Origin: JAGVWJ01 sp964588555 | GTDB taxonomy: Archaea; Micrarchaeota; Micrarchaeia; Anstonellales; Bilamarchaeaceae | Assembly (NCBI GenBank): GCA_964588555.1 | Contig: CAZPPT010000002.1 | Coordinates: 1 to 64,000 of the forward strand | DNA length: 64,000 bases | Direction of reading: 5' to 3' | Translations under genes and position numbers: made by a program | Part shown: positions 33,411-41,325 of the stretch, in pieces | How the letters are laid out: the number at the start of each line of letters is the position of its first letter | Numbering within the stretch: position 1 is the first letter of the stretch | Notes under the pieces: generated by a model | The model's input: the letters and a program-made list of their open reading frames with translations, nothing else | What the model was told of the DNA's origin: nothing | The model's database searches: none

Positions 33411-33953
33411 TCAGTAACCTTTTTTCATGAGTTTACGGATCGCAATAAGGCGTTCCTCAATTGTCTTTTCGTCCTTGACCCGATCAAACATCATGGTTTT
33501 GCCTGCGTAGTCCATGATCTCCTGCTTGTCCATGCCTGTCATCTCACTTGCAGTACCAAGCGAGACGCCCTGTGCGTACGCAGTTGCACCAACCTTAAGG
33601 CGCCCTTTTGAGACAAGGTCCACAATATAACGTGCATCCTCCTTTTCAACAAGATTAATCGTATCAAGCACGGATTTGCATTTCTTAAGAATGTCCTCTT
33701 CAGTCCTTGCCCTTGAAAGATCCTGAAGCACGCCTTCAATTGCCTTAAGCTTCTTCTCATTTGACTTATGAAGAAAGCGTGTCTTTGAGATAATCTTTGA
33801 AAGCACGTATGAGAGCACCGCAAGCTCAAAAAAAGGGGGCGTAAAATTGACTACGAGCTGATGAAGGAGGTCATCGTTTATCTTCCGGAGCTTCTTCTGG
33901 TTTTTCTTCTGAAAAGCCTGCAGTATCGCGCTTGTGATCTCAATTAGCTCCAT
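33411..33953 (-). CDS. Helical protein with C-terminal UPF0175-like end, partner of PIN gene
   Basis: About 180 residues starting MELIEITSAILQAFQKKNQ, with mostly helical charged sequence. The last 90 residues (ARYIVDLVSKGRLKVGATAYAQGVSLGTASEMTGMDKQEIMDYAGKTMMFDR) look like a small HTH similar to the UPF0175 type seen beside PIN proteins. I set the start at 33953 since TTATAATC lies about 30 bases ahead and the upstream codons to 34193 are implausible. It is followed after one base by the PIN-like gene, so the two probably function together; a toxin-antitoxin-like or RNA-processing pair are both open. Confidence 0.6.
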   Translation of the reverse strand: MELIEITSAILQAFQKKNQKKLRKINDDLLHQLVVNFTPPFFELAVLSYVLSKIISKTRFLHKSNEKKLKAIEGVLQDLSRARTEEDILKKCKSVLDTINLVEKEDARYIVDLVSKGRLKVGATAYAQGVSLGTASEMTGMDKQEIMDYAGKTMMFDRVKDEKTIEERLIAIRKLMKKGY

Positions 33954-34332
33954 GAATATAGGTACGAAAGAAAAGATTATAAATAAGGCTATGTCAATGG
34001 GATTTTTATCCTCATAGACGTAGCTTGCGATAAAAGTCAAGCAGTTGTGGGGAAATCTCCGTACCGAAGCGCCGTACTTTCTGCGGCGCGGATGTGGAGG
34101 TGATGGCATGAGTAGCTGTAGTAGCCCTAGCTGGTTTTTGCATATCCCGTTGTGGAGAACATGAAACCAAACACATGCACGTAAAAAACACATTGCGAAC
34201 CGTACGTAAGGCAGGCCGCGGGCGGGTTTGTTGAATGATATGTTTTACCATAAACACAATTTTATATAAATAACAATTTTTAAATAGTGTACATACATAA
34301 ATTTTACTTGGCAGATATATAAGGGTGAACAT
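33954..34332. other. Intergenic region of 379 bases with divergent promoters
   Basis: No credible gene. The left end holds the TATA box for the gene at 33411-33953. The right end holds AT-rich boxes (about 34262-34320) for the gene at 34333. The middle is G/C-rich (34075-34215). An 18-codon frame from an ATG at 34114 has a strong GGAGGTGA before it but no other support. Confidence 0.5.
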
Positions 34333-34866
34333 ATGGGGCAATACGTGGCATTCCTGCGGGGAATTAATGTTGGCGGAAACAGGATCATTAAGATGGGTGA
34401 ATTAAGGCATTTGTTTGAATCGCTTGGGCTTCAGGACGTAAAAACCGTGCTTGCAAGCGGCAATGTCATGTTCACTGCAGATGCGCCGGAAAAATCGCTT
34501 GCAGAAAAAATAGGGCAAGGGCTTGCAACCGCGTATGGGCAAGAGATTAGCGTGATCATACGAAGTATCGAGGAGCTTGAATCGATTATAAAGAAAAATC
34601 CGTTTAGAGATATTTCTGTGACGCCCGAAACGCGCCTTTATGTAACATTCTTTTCAAAAAAACCAAAAAGCGCACTTAAGATCCCATACAGTTCGCCAAA
34701 AAACCAGTTTAGGATTATTGACAAATCGGACCGCGAGGTATACAGCGTGCTTATTGTTTCAAAGGACAGACGGACTGTCGAACTTATGGGTATCCTCGAA
34801 CGGGAATACGGGGAAGGTATTACGACAAGAAACTGGAACACGCTTATGCGTATTGCAAAAAACTAA
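34333..34866 (+). CDS. DUF1697 family protein
   Basis: The 177 residues start VAFLRGINVGGNRIIKMGEL and contain VLASGNVMFTA and the late RNWNTLMRI, the three hallmarks of DUF1697. Family members are small alpha/beta proteins of unknown function, common in bacteria and rarer in archaea, so this gene and the two VOC genes behind it could have been acquired together (inference). A TATA-like ATATATAAG and a GGTGA precede the ATG. Confidence 0.88.
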   Translation: MGQYVAFLRGINVGGNRIIKMGELRHLFESLGLQDVKTVLASGNVMFTADAPEKSLAEKIGQGLATAYGQEISVIIRSIEELESIIKKNPFRDISVTPETRLYVTFFSKKPKSALKIPYSSPKNQFRIIDKSDREVYSVLIVSKDRRTVELMGILEREYGEGITTRNWNTLMRIAKN

Positions 34867-34922
34867 GAGATTTATAATATTTCTTGACCAAGGAATGGAT
34901 ATTACAAAATAAGGTGATACGA

Positions 34923-35315
34923 ATGGATCCAGTAGTACATTTTGAAATGCCGGCAGAAGACAGAAAAAGAATGTCAAAATTCTATACGGAAGTATTTGGA
35001 TGGAAGACGCAGGAGACCGGGCCTGAAATGGGCAACTATGTGCTTGCGACAACGGTTGAGGTTGACGCGAACATGATGCCGACGAAACCCGGCGCAATCA
35101 ACGGCGGGTTTTATGAGAAAACCAAGGATATGGGCAAGATGCACCCGTCAGTTGTTATTTCTGTGGAAAACCTTACAGAATCCATACGAAAAGTTGAGGG
35201 GGCGGGTGGCAAGATCATTGGCGAACCGATGGATATACCTGGCGTTGGCATGTTTGTTTCGTTTTCAGATACGGAAGGAAATAGAATAGGGATGTTAGAG
35301 CCGATGAAAAAATAA
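34923..35315 (+). CDS. VOC (glyoxalase-like) family protein
   Basis: The 130 residues show the two paired beta-alpha-beta-beta-beta modules of the vicinal oxygen chelate fold: PVVHFEMPAEDRKRMSKFY and VVISVENLTESIRKVEGAGG, ending FVSFSDTEGNRIGMLEP. AAGGTGAT lies before the ATG at 34923. The metal-binding His and Glu are plausible (VHFE, EGNRIG) but the substrate is not known. A close homologue follows ten bases downstream. Confidence 0.85.
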   Translation: MDPVVHFEMPAEDRKRMSKFYTEVFGWKTQETGPEMGNYVLATTVEVDANMMPTKPGAINGGFYEKTKDMGKMHPSVVISVENLTESIRKVEGAGGKIIGEPMDIPGVGMFVSFSDTEGNRIGMLEPMKK

Positions 35316-35325
35316 AGGTGAAACT

Positions 35326-35738
35326 ATGAATACAAATGCAGTAGTGCATTTTGAGATACCAGCTGACGACATCAAGCGGGCAAAAAAGTTTTATGAAGAA
35401 ATTTTTGGATGGAGAATCGAAAAGTTCCAAATGCCAGCTAACGAACCGGCTGATGAATACTGGGCAGTATATGCAACGAAGACCGGAAAAGACGGAATGG
35501 CAAAAACGCCCGGTGCGATAAATGGTGGGATGATGAAGCGCAGGGCTCGTGGCCAGCCGTTTATGAACTACATACATGTGGAAGCATAGATACGATGCTC
35601 AAAAATATAGTTGCAAAAGGCGGAACGGTCTGTCTTCCAAAAACGGAAATTAGTAGGGGGATGGGCTGGATCGCCTGTTTTCAGGATACTGAAGGAAACC
35701 TCATGGGAATCCACCAGGTGCCTAAAAAACAAAAATAA
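35326..35738 (+). pseudogene. VOC family gene with a one-base frameshift
   Basis: The first part, 87 codons from 35326, reads NAVVHFEIPADDIKRAKKFY and then hits a TAG at 35587-35589. The missing second half continues in another frame from about 35583 (IDTMLKNIVAKGG, then WIACFQDTEGNLMGIHQVP) to a TAA at 35736-35738. Loss of one base near 35583 explains it: GTG GAA (A)GC ATA GAT. It is either a recent pseudogene or a sequence error, since both halves are otherwise intact. The two halves together equal the length of the VOC gene just upstream. Confidence 0.8.
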
Positions 35739-35740
35739 TC

Positions 35741-36529
35741 TTATACATTACTTTTTTCTAACCCAATCTTAAGTGCATTTGCCGATAGAAATGCAAGTGA
35801 GAATGCATAATAGATCGGAACAACCATAAGAAATACAAATGGAAGTAGGACGATGGCAAGGCCAAAAATTACCTGGTGCTTTGCTTTTGCAGGACTTGTC
35901 CGCGGCTCGGTAACCATGAAAAATGCGCCAAAAAAAGGGACATACACGGCTAAGGCGCCGGCGCCGGCAGTAAGAAACGTAACAAGGGAGTATGCAACAA
36001 GATACGTAACGCTTGCCGCAAGTCTTCGTATTTTAATTGCAACAAGAAGACCAAATATGACAATGACAGCAGTTGCAAGGAGATTCTGGAGCGTACCGTT
36101 CCCCCAGCCAAGAAAATTACTTTCTACAGGCGTAGTTGAAAGCGCAGCTGCGGCAAAAATAAGCGGAACAACAAACATTGCCGATGAAGCAGGATTAAAT
36201 ACGGGTTTCTTTTCGAAGCGGATGATATGCTTAAGCACCATTGCCGCTGCACAAAGTATTCCAATAAGTAAAAACTGCCCCGGCATGACAATGTTTGCAA
36301 GTATTAATGCGGCAATTGTTGCGGAATGAGAATAGATAAACTTCTTTGCCTTTAGGTACGTTATTGCGATGTCAACTATTTGTGCAACAACCGCTGCAAG
36401 AATCATGGATAGAATAACCGTGACATGCCCAAACGAAGATGCATTCACCAACGCAGTAAGGATAAGCGCAACTATAATAAGCACATAGGGGTCAGGAAGC
36501 TTTTTTTCAATATCTTTAAGGGTAATCAT
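35741..36529 (-). CDS. RnfD/NqrB-like membrane protein, stand-alone
   Basis: About 262 residues with eight to nine hydrophobic helices. HSATIAALILANIV, KPVFNPASSAMFV and FMVTEPRTSPAKAKHQVIFG correspond to conserved RnfD/NqrB segments (the last to FMATDxxTSPxxxxGxxIFG). RnfD and NqrB carry a covalently bound FMN on Thr in S-G-A-T; here the matching stretch is AALSTTPVES and no S-G-A-T is visible. No other rnf/nqr gene lies nearby. It may be a degenerate or alternative electron-transfer or transport protein. The start at 36529 (MITLKDIEKK) agrees with the family. Confidence 0.7.
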   Translation of the reverse strand: MITLKDIEKKLPDPYVLIIVALILTALVNASSFGHVTVILSMILAAVVAQIVDIAITYLKAKKFIYSHSATIAALILANIVMPGQFLLIGILCAAAMVLKHIIRFEKKPVFNPASSAMFVVPLIFAAAALSTTPVESNFLGWGNGTLQNLLATAVIVIFGLLVAIKIRRLAASVTYLVAYSLVTFLTAGAGALAVYVPFFGAFFMVTEPRTSPAKAKHQVIFGLAIVLLPFVFLMVVPIYYAFSLAFLSANALKIGLEKSNV

Positions 36530-36654
36530 ACCTAGATATTCTTGTGATAGGATTAAAAGACTACCTTGCCAGGTACATTCCAAACCATATAAATTACTTG
36601 TGGCACATTACAGTAAACAAAAAGACGCATGGCAATTAGTAAAAGAGGTTTTTT

Positions 36655-38055
36655 ATGACTTATAAAAAAGAACACCTTGAGGGGCAGGATTTGACGCATG
36701 GTGCGATAAGAAAAGAACTCTGGTCGCTTGCCTGGCCGATGATGATTTCAGTATTTTTTTACACCCTTTACAATATCGTCGATGCGTACTGGGTGAGCAA
36801 GTTGTCCCCTGAGGCAATTGCAGCAGTAAGCATTTCGCAGATTACGCTTTTTATAATGATCTCGCTTGGATTTGGAATTACGGTTGGTTCCGGGGTCATC
36901 ATGGCAATGCACATCGGTGCAAAGAACAAACATGAGGCGGAACGGGTACTTGGGCAGTCGTTTGTATTGTCGGCCTTGCTTGCCGTATTTTTTACTATCA
37001 TCGCACTTGTATTCAGGAATGAACTCCTCGTTCTTTCTGGTGCAAGCGGGGCCATTTTTGAGCCGGCACTTGAGTATTATACGATCACCGCGGCAGGCTC
37101 GATTCTTCTTTTTGTCGTAATGGCAGTCATGTTTGCGTTTAATTCGCAAGGGGACACGGCAACGCTTACGAAGCTCTTTGCAGTTTCAACGTTCGTGAAT
37201 GGGGTCCTTGACCCCCTGATGATATTTGGGTGGTTTGGCTTTCCGCGGCTTGGGATCGCAGGTGCTGCGTTTGCGACACTTATATCACAGGCAGTATTGA
37301 TCGTAATTGCCATCCGCTCGCTTTCAAGCGAACATAGGGCAATCAGGTTTCATTTTAGCAACCTTACGTTTCGGTGGGAATCAGTAAAGAAGGTCCTTGC
37401 GATCGGGTTTCCCGCTGCGCTTACGCAGGTGGTTTTTCCCATCGGGCTTGCACTTCTTACCCTTATTACATCAATACATTTTTTTGAAGCTGGGGCGATT
37501 GCATTTAGCCTTGGGTTTCGCATAGAATTCTTCGCCTTTTTGCCTGCGGTCGGGTTTGGCTTTGGCGCAATGGCAATGATCGGCCAAAGCATGGGTGCGG
37601 GCAATCTTAAACGGGCAAAAAAGGTTTTCAACCATGCGCTCCAATATGCGTTTATCGGCGCAACTGCCCTTGGGATCTTTGCAGCGCTTTTTGCAGGGCC
37701 GCTTATTAGCATATTCACTGATGACCCGCTTGTCACTGAGTATACTTATTCCTACCTATGGTCAGTAACATTAAGCTATGGTTTTCTTGCGGCCCTTATG
37801 GTTGAGGCAAGCTCGTTTCAGGCAATTGGCCGCTCATGGCCGGGGTTCTGGATATTTCTCTTGCGGGTCCTTATACTTGCTGTTCCGCTTAGCTACATGT
37901 TTACGGAAATCCTTGGATTTTCAATAATGGGCATTTGGGTTGCAATCATCATCGGAAATGTCGTATCTGCAATAATTGGATATGTGTGGGCGATGCGTTC
38001 CCTTGACACCGTTAACCTAAAAGAAGTGCCCGTACACCACATAGAGCGTAATTAA
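36655..38055 (+). CDS. MATE family multidrug/cation efflux transporter
   Basis: The 466 residues form twelve membrane segments in two halves. LWSLAWPMMISVFFYTLYNIVDAYWVSKL, FGITVGSGVIMAMHIGAKN and the second-half AALTQVVFPIGLALLTL and GFGAMAMIGQSMGAGNLKRAKK are MATE repeats. It should export drugs or metabolites in exchange for Na+ or H+. The gene is monocistronic with a long structured region after it. Confidence 0.92.
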   Translation: MTYKKEHLEGQDLTHGAIRKELWSLAWPMMISVFFYTLYNIVDAYWVSKLSPEAIAAVSISQITLFIMISLGFGITVGSGVIMAMHIGAKNKHEAERVLGQSFVLSALLAVFFTIIALVFRNELLVLSGASGAIFEPALEYYTITAAGSILLFVVMAVMFAFNSQGDTATLTKLFAVSTFVNGVLDPLMIFGWFGFPRLGIAGAAFATLISQAVLIVIAIRSLSSEHRAIRFHFSNLTFRWESVKKVLAIGFPAALTQVVFPIGLALLTLITSIHFFEAGAIAFSLGFRIEFFAFLPAVGFGFGAMAMIGQSMGAGNLKRAKKVFNHALQYAFIGATALGIFAALFAGPLISIFTDDPLVTEYTYSYLWSVTLSYGFLAALMVEASSFQAIGRSWPGFWIFLLRVLILAVPLSYMFTEILGFSIMGIWVAIIIGNVVSAIIGYVWAMRSLDTVNLKEVPVHHIERN

Positions 38056-38220
38056 ACGACGAGCAAATTATGCATATTACGCCGCCGCATCTCTGCTTTT
38101 AGCAAGGGAAGCAGACATTTGAACGACTGGAGCGGCATACATAAAGCCGCCAAGTATGTGGTTTCAAATACAAAACATGATTGGAAATGATACGGCATCG
38201 TTTTAGAAGAAATGAATCAA

Positions 38221-38330
38221 TGTGACCGAAGGGAACCCGCAGCAAGCTGGCTGGGGATGCCCCATTCTGTCACAACTTTGAAAAACTGGGTTCATACCCC
38301 ATTGCTTGCAACGAAACCCAGTTTTTCAAA
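38221..38330 (+). ncRNA. Candidate structured RNA: closed multi-stem plus 16-bp hairpin
   Basis: TGTGAC (38221-38226) pairs with GTCACA (38269-38274) around inner stems including GGGG-ATG-CCCC. Three bases later TTTGAAAAACTGGGTT (38277-38292) pairs perfectly with 38315-38330 over 16 bp around a 22-base loop. A transcript of either strand would fold strongly. It could be a small RNA, a terminator for the MATE gene, or a mobile-element end; no protein-coding potential. Confidence 0.45.
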
Positions 38331-38402
38331 TCAAACTAGTTTTTGACGCAATAGGATCATGAAATTCTTAACAAAATCACTCTCGAAGAAAAAAATAGTA
38401 CC

Positions 38403-38423
38403 GATAGGTTTATAAAACCTATC
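38403..38423. promoter_or_regulatory. TATA box inside a perfect dyad GATAGGTTT-ATA-AAACCTATC
   Basis: Nine-base arms surround and include TTATAAAA, so a protein bound here would exclude TBP. Two more symmetric elements follow: ATCATGAT at 38421-38428 and again at 38432-38439, and GTTACG/CGTAAC at 38441-38461. All lie before the wHTH gene at 38483, suggesting tight self-control. Confidence 0.6.
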
Positions 38424-38482
38424 ATGATAATATCATGATTGTTACGTGATTGTATCGTAACACCCTCAAAGAAGGTTGTAAC

Positions 38483-38908
38483 ATGAGTAACGATGATAAA
38501 CTATATAAATCTAGCGTCATTCGCCAGGAAATAAGCGAAGACCTGGAACGAAATGTAAGCAAGTTCAACGACCCAGTAGTGCTTGGTGAACTGGTCTACA
38601 AGCTCCTTGAAGAGCGGGAAAATACAAACCGTATACTCAAGAACCTCCTTGCAAAGCTTGAAACGCTTGAGGCAAAGCTCGGCGGCACAAGTACCATACA
38701 AAAACAAGAGGAAATGCTCTTGCCGGAGATTGACGAGCAGATCCTTTCGTTTGTAAAGGAACAGGGAAAGGCAACTGCAGAAACGGTGCGTGCGCACTTT
38801 AACTACAAGGGAACGAATGCGGCAAGTTCGCGCTTAAACAGGTTATATGACATTGGCATGCTTGAGAAAAAGCAGGTCGGAAAGAAGGTTTTCTTCTTTC
38901 CAAAATAG
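38483..38908 (+). CDS. Winged-helix regulator with coiled-coil middle
   Basis: The 141-residue protein has an N-terminal helical segment (YKSSVIRQEISEDLERNV), a coiled coil (LEERENTNRILKNLLAKLETLEAKL, residues about 45-75) and a C-terminal wHTH (IDEQILSFVKEQGKATAE, then NAASSRLNRLYDIGMLEKK and wing VGKKVFFFPK). GAAGGTTG lies ahead of the ATG at 38483. The coiled coil suggests a dimer. Promoter dyads over the TATA box point to autoregulation. The regulon is unknown. Confidence 0.75.
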   Translation: MSNDDKLYKSSVIRQEISEDLERNVSKFNDPVVLGELVYKLLEERENTNRILKNLLAKLETLEAKLGGTSTIQKQEEMLLPEIDEQILSFVKEQGKATAETVRAHFNYKGTNAASSRLNRLYDIGMLEKKQVGKKVFFFPK

Positions 38909-38941
38909 GCAAACGCTTATTATATAGTTTGGCAAGGGACC

Positions 38942-39003
38942 GGAGAACGGGATTATCTCCCACCTCTCTCTTAAAGAGATCATCTCTCTTTTACCCGTTC
39001 TCC
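38942..39003 (+). other. Long-range hairpin GGAGAACGGG / CCCGTTCTCC with inner AAGAGAT stem
   Basis: Ten perfect base pairs enclose a 42-base loop that itself contains an AAGAGAT/ATCTCTT stem, and the outer flanks (CAAGGG/CCTTGTC) pair partly as well. It lies 33 bases after the wHTH stop in a 255-base gap with no gene. It may be a transcript end or a small RNA. The loop is pyrimidine-rich and contains CCCACCTCT, similar to the anti-Shine-Dalgarno sequence. Confidence 0.45.
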
Positions 39004-39163
39004 CCTTGTCCTCCCATTTCTTGTATATTCTAAGGTATCGGGCGCTTAGGCCTAACTTGTAGAAGACAACATGCTTTGCATGTTGTCGGCAATCGTCTTA
39101 TTTTACTTCTGTATCGAGCACTAATTTTTGTTTTTTACGTCTCCATTCTCCGCGTAATTAAAA

Positions 39164-40597
39164 TTATACGCTCTCTCTTCCAGCCCGTGGCATGCTTGCG
39201 CCAAGATCAGCACTTTCCGCCTTCCACCAGGAATCATATTTTTCGTGCAATTGTTCTTCAATACTTTTTGAATGCTTAAGCGCAAGGGAAACATGCGATG
39301 AATCGATAAACTCGCTCTTCTCGCCAATGGCGATGTCACCTGATAATTTGATTATCCCTGCAAGATTACGCAAACGAAGCGAAAGGCCGCTCGTATTATC
39401 AATTAACTTGGTAATCCGCCGCGCCTCGTTCACCACTTCATCAACTGCCTTTCGTGTCGCGTGTGGGATCTTGCCGTCCTTTATGATCTCCTGCGAGATA
39501 AACTGCGCAATTTTTTTTCGATTTTCTAAAGTGTCCGACATGTATGAGTTCATAAGCACCTCATAGCCGTCGCCACGGATACGGGAGCGGAGCGCAGGTG
39601 CAAGTGAGGGCAAATCATTGATATTGACTGCACCGATCAAAATGAAATCACAGGGGACCGCGTCAACACGCACGGTTGCGCCGCTTGAAGTCGGGTTACG
39701 GCCGACAATGGGGAACACCTTGTCCTGCATGGCAGTAAGCATGAATTTCTGCACAGAGCCAAGCGTCGCAAGCTCATCGACAAATAGCACCCCTTCATGT
39801 GCTTCATGAAGCGAGCCTGGCACAACGCGTTTATACGGTAGCGACCCAAGCTGCGGGTGGCTCCCGTAGGGATCATGGCTCACATCCCCAAGCAACTCAG
39901 TCTCGCTTGCGCCAGACGCCTGCACGAATGTTGACCTGTGTAATGGGATGAGTATCTTTCGCTGCAAGCGCTTGGATTCCTCATCTATCTTCTTAATGTC
40001 TCGTTGGGTAAGCACATTGATCGTGCCATCCTTGAGGCGCTCATAGATGACGCGTTCCTGCCGGTTGTCAGGGGTAGTGCGCGTCGTCGTAACCCGAAGG
40101 TTTTCTTCCTCCTGTACGGAAACAATGCCGTAGATGTTGTTCTCGAAATAGGAGCTTCTTTGCTTTATGTACTTGTCAGCACTGCATGAGGGGCATATTG
40201 CAATGCCATAATCGCTTGTTGCGCCGCAACGCCTGCAGCGAAACCCAAGCTTTTCGGCAACAAAACTGGGCACTTCGTGTGCCATAAGGATCTTTCCGAC
40301 ATGCGTTTTTTTTGCCTGCTCCTTAAGGAGATCCTGTTCCTTTCGTATCTCAATAAGCGGCCGCTCAGGATTTACTGAATTATGAAGGACTGCAACCTCA
40401 TGCGATGGCTTAGGCAAAACGCTTGCAACCGCCTGTGCAATAAGGCTTTTACCAGTTCCCGGCGCACCGACAAGAAGAAGATGCCTGCGCTGTTTTGGAA
40501 TAAGTCGTGCGATGCGGACTGCGTCGTCCTGGCCGATAATGCGTTCAAACGGGTCTTTTGGGATAGGAATTTGAGAAGTAGTATCAAAGTCTGCCAT
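39164..40597 (-). CDS. Lon-B-like AAA+ ATPase without protease domain, with zinc ribbon
   Basis: The 477 residues follow the archaeal LonB ATPase: PKDPFERIIGQDDAV, Walker A GAPGTGKS (44-51), LLGDVSHDPYGSHPQLGSLPYKRVVPGSLHEAHEGVLFVDELATL with Walker B near 270-276, and GAVNINDLPSLAPALRSRI. Two features differ. Where LonB has a membrane-anchoring insertion, this protein has a zinc ribbon (Cys121, 124, 135, 138; CRRCGATS and ICPSCS). The chain ends where the S16 protease domain should begin, with no catalytic Ser-Lys. It is thus a soluble unfoldase or remodelling ATPase rather than a protease (inference). Confidence 0.85.
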   Translation of the reverse strand: MADFDTTSQIPIPKDPFERIIGQDDAVRIARLIPKQRRHLLLVGAPGTGKSLIAQAVASVLPKPSHEVAVLHNSVNPERPLIEIRKEQDLLKEQAKKTHVGKILMAHEVPSFVAEKLGFRCRRCGATSDYGIAICPSCSADKYIKQRSSYFENNIYGIVSVQEEENLRVTTTRTTPDNRQERVIYERLKDGTINVLTQRDIKKIDEESKRLQRKILIPLHRSTFVQASGASETELLGDVSHDPYGSHPQLGSLPYKRVVPGSLHEAHEGVLFVDELATLGSVQKFMLTAMQDKVFPIVGRNPTSSGATVRVDAVPCDFILIGAVNINDLPSLAPALRSRIRGDGYEVLMNSYMSDTLENRKKIAQFISQEIIKDGKIPHATRKAVDEVVNEARRITKLIDNTSGLSLRLRNLAGIIKLSGDIAIGEKSEFIDSSHVSLALKHSKSIEEQLHEKYDSWWKAESADLGASMPRAGRESV

Positions 40598-40676
40598 GCA
40601 TGCTTATTGCAAAGGATACTTATAAAGGTTTGGCACATCCAAGAGGATTTTAAACTTATTGTTCCTATGTTAAGGT

Positions 40677-40922
40677 ATGAAAAAGGGACAACTTTCTGCT
40701 GAAATGCTTATTCTTATTGTAGTAGTCATCGCAATCATTGCACTTGTTGCATCGCAACTCACCAAAACGAGTGAAAAGGCGGGAAACACGATAGAGGAAC
40801 AGAGTAATGTGATGCTTACGCGGTCAGAGGCAGCAGTAAAGGGCAAGGCAGGAGAATTCTGCACTGAGGACAACCATTGCCTTTCAGAAAGCTGTGACAC
40901 GCAGGAGTACAAGTGCAATTAA
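40677..40922 (+). CDS. Class III signal-peptide (pilin-like) small protein
   Basis: The 81 residues begin MKKGQLSAEMLILIVVVIAIIALVA: a short basic leader, then Q-x-S-x-E and a hydrophobic helix, the archaeal class III signal cleaved by a prepilin peptidase. The mature domain is only about 55 residues and ends with four cysteines (FCTEDNHCLSESC, then YKC), likely two disulfides. Such proteins assemble into or decorate pili. It is followed after one base by another class III protein. Confidence 0.82.
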   Translation: MKKGQLSAEMLILIVVVIAIIALVASQLTKTSEKAGNTIEEQSNVMLTRSEAAVKGKAGEFCTEDNHCLSESCDTQEYKCN

Positions 40923-40923
40923 C

Positions 40924-41301
40924 ATGAGGGGGCAGCTTTCGCTTGAATATCTTCTTACAGGCGTTGCCGCGCTTCTTATCCTTATTATTTCCCTCGGCAT
41001 ATTGACAACTGTAAATGAAAACGGCAAAAAGACGCTTGCACTGTACGAAACGAGGTCATTTGCAAACGAGCTTTTTGCGACTATTGATGAAATATGCGCG
41101 CTTGGAAACGGGAACGCACGGGAGCTCGTAATGCCGGTTCCGATGGCGCTCCGCGGTGACGGACACGTGGTTTCACTCCTTACGTTTGACGCGTCTATCA
41201 CACATGAGGCAAAATGCGAAATAGGTATTGACGACACGTTTGACAAAGGACGGGTGCTAATTGAAAATGAAAAGGGCACAATCACGGTACGGACGGTTTA
41301 A
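40924..41301 (+). CDS. Class III signal-peptide (pilin-like) protein
   Basis: The 125 residues begin MRGQLSLEYLLTGVAALLILIISLGIL, again Q-x-S-x-E followed by a hydrophobic stretch. The mature domain is alpha/beta with a long N-terminal helix (KKTLALYETRSFANELFATI) and a beta-rich end (RVLIENEKGTITVRTV). I started at 40924 because upstream codons lie within the previous gene. It pairs with the smaller pilin-like protein to form a putative surface filament pair; the glycosyltransferase gene after it could modify surface proteins (inference). Confidence 0.82.
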   Translation: MRGQLSLEYLLTGVAALLILIISLGILTTVNENGKKTLALYETRSFANELFATIDEICALGNGNARELVMPVPMALRGDGHVVSLLTFDASITHEAKCEIGIDDTFDKGRVLIENEKGTITVRTV

Positions 41302-41325
41302 ATAATTTTCAGCTATAAGTAGCAC

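Larger units (their letters stand above)
38056..38482. other. 427-base intergenic region with large inverted repeats
   Basis: No gene seen. Bases 38056-38215 show nothing striking. Bases 38221-38330 hold two consecutive strong secondary structures (separate entry). Bases 38403-38461 hold the promoter and dyads of the following regulator. Confidence 0.6.

Noticed and set aside
34114..34170. 18-codon frame after a strong GGAGGTGA
   Set aside because: Only 18 residues, no promoter evidence, and a six-base SD match is expected by chance in a spacer of this size.
35853..36329. 158-codon frame opposite the RnfD-like gene
   Set aside because: It lies wholly antisense to a clear membrane protein gene and has no recognisable pattern.
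39076..39279. 67-codon plus-strand frame after the wHTH gene
   Set aside because: It enters the end of the Lon-like gene on the other strand and is rich in Phe/Leu/Arg as expected for a shadow.
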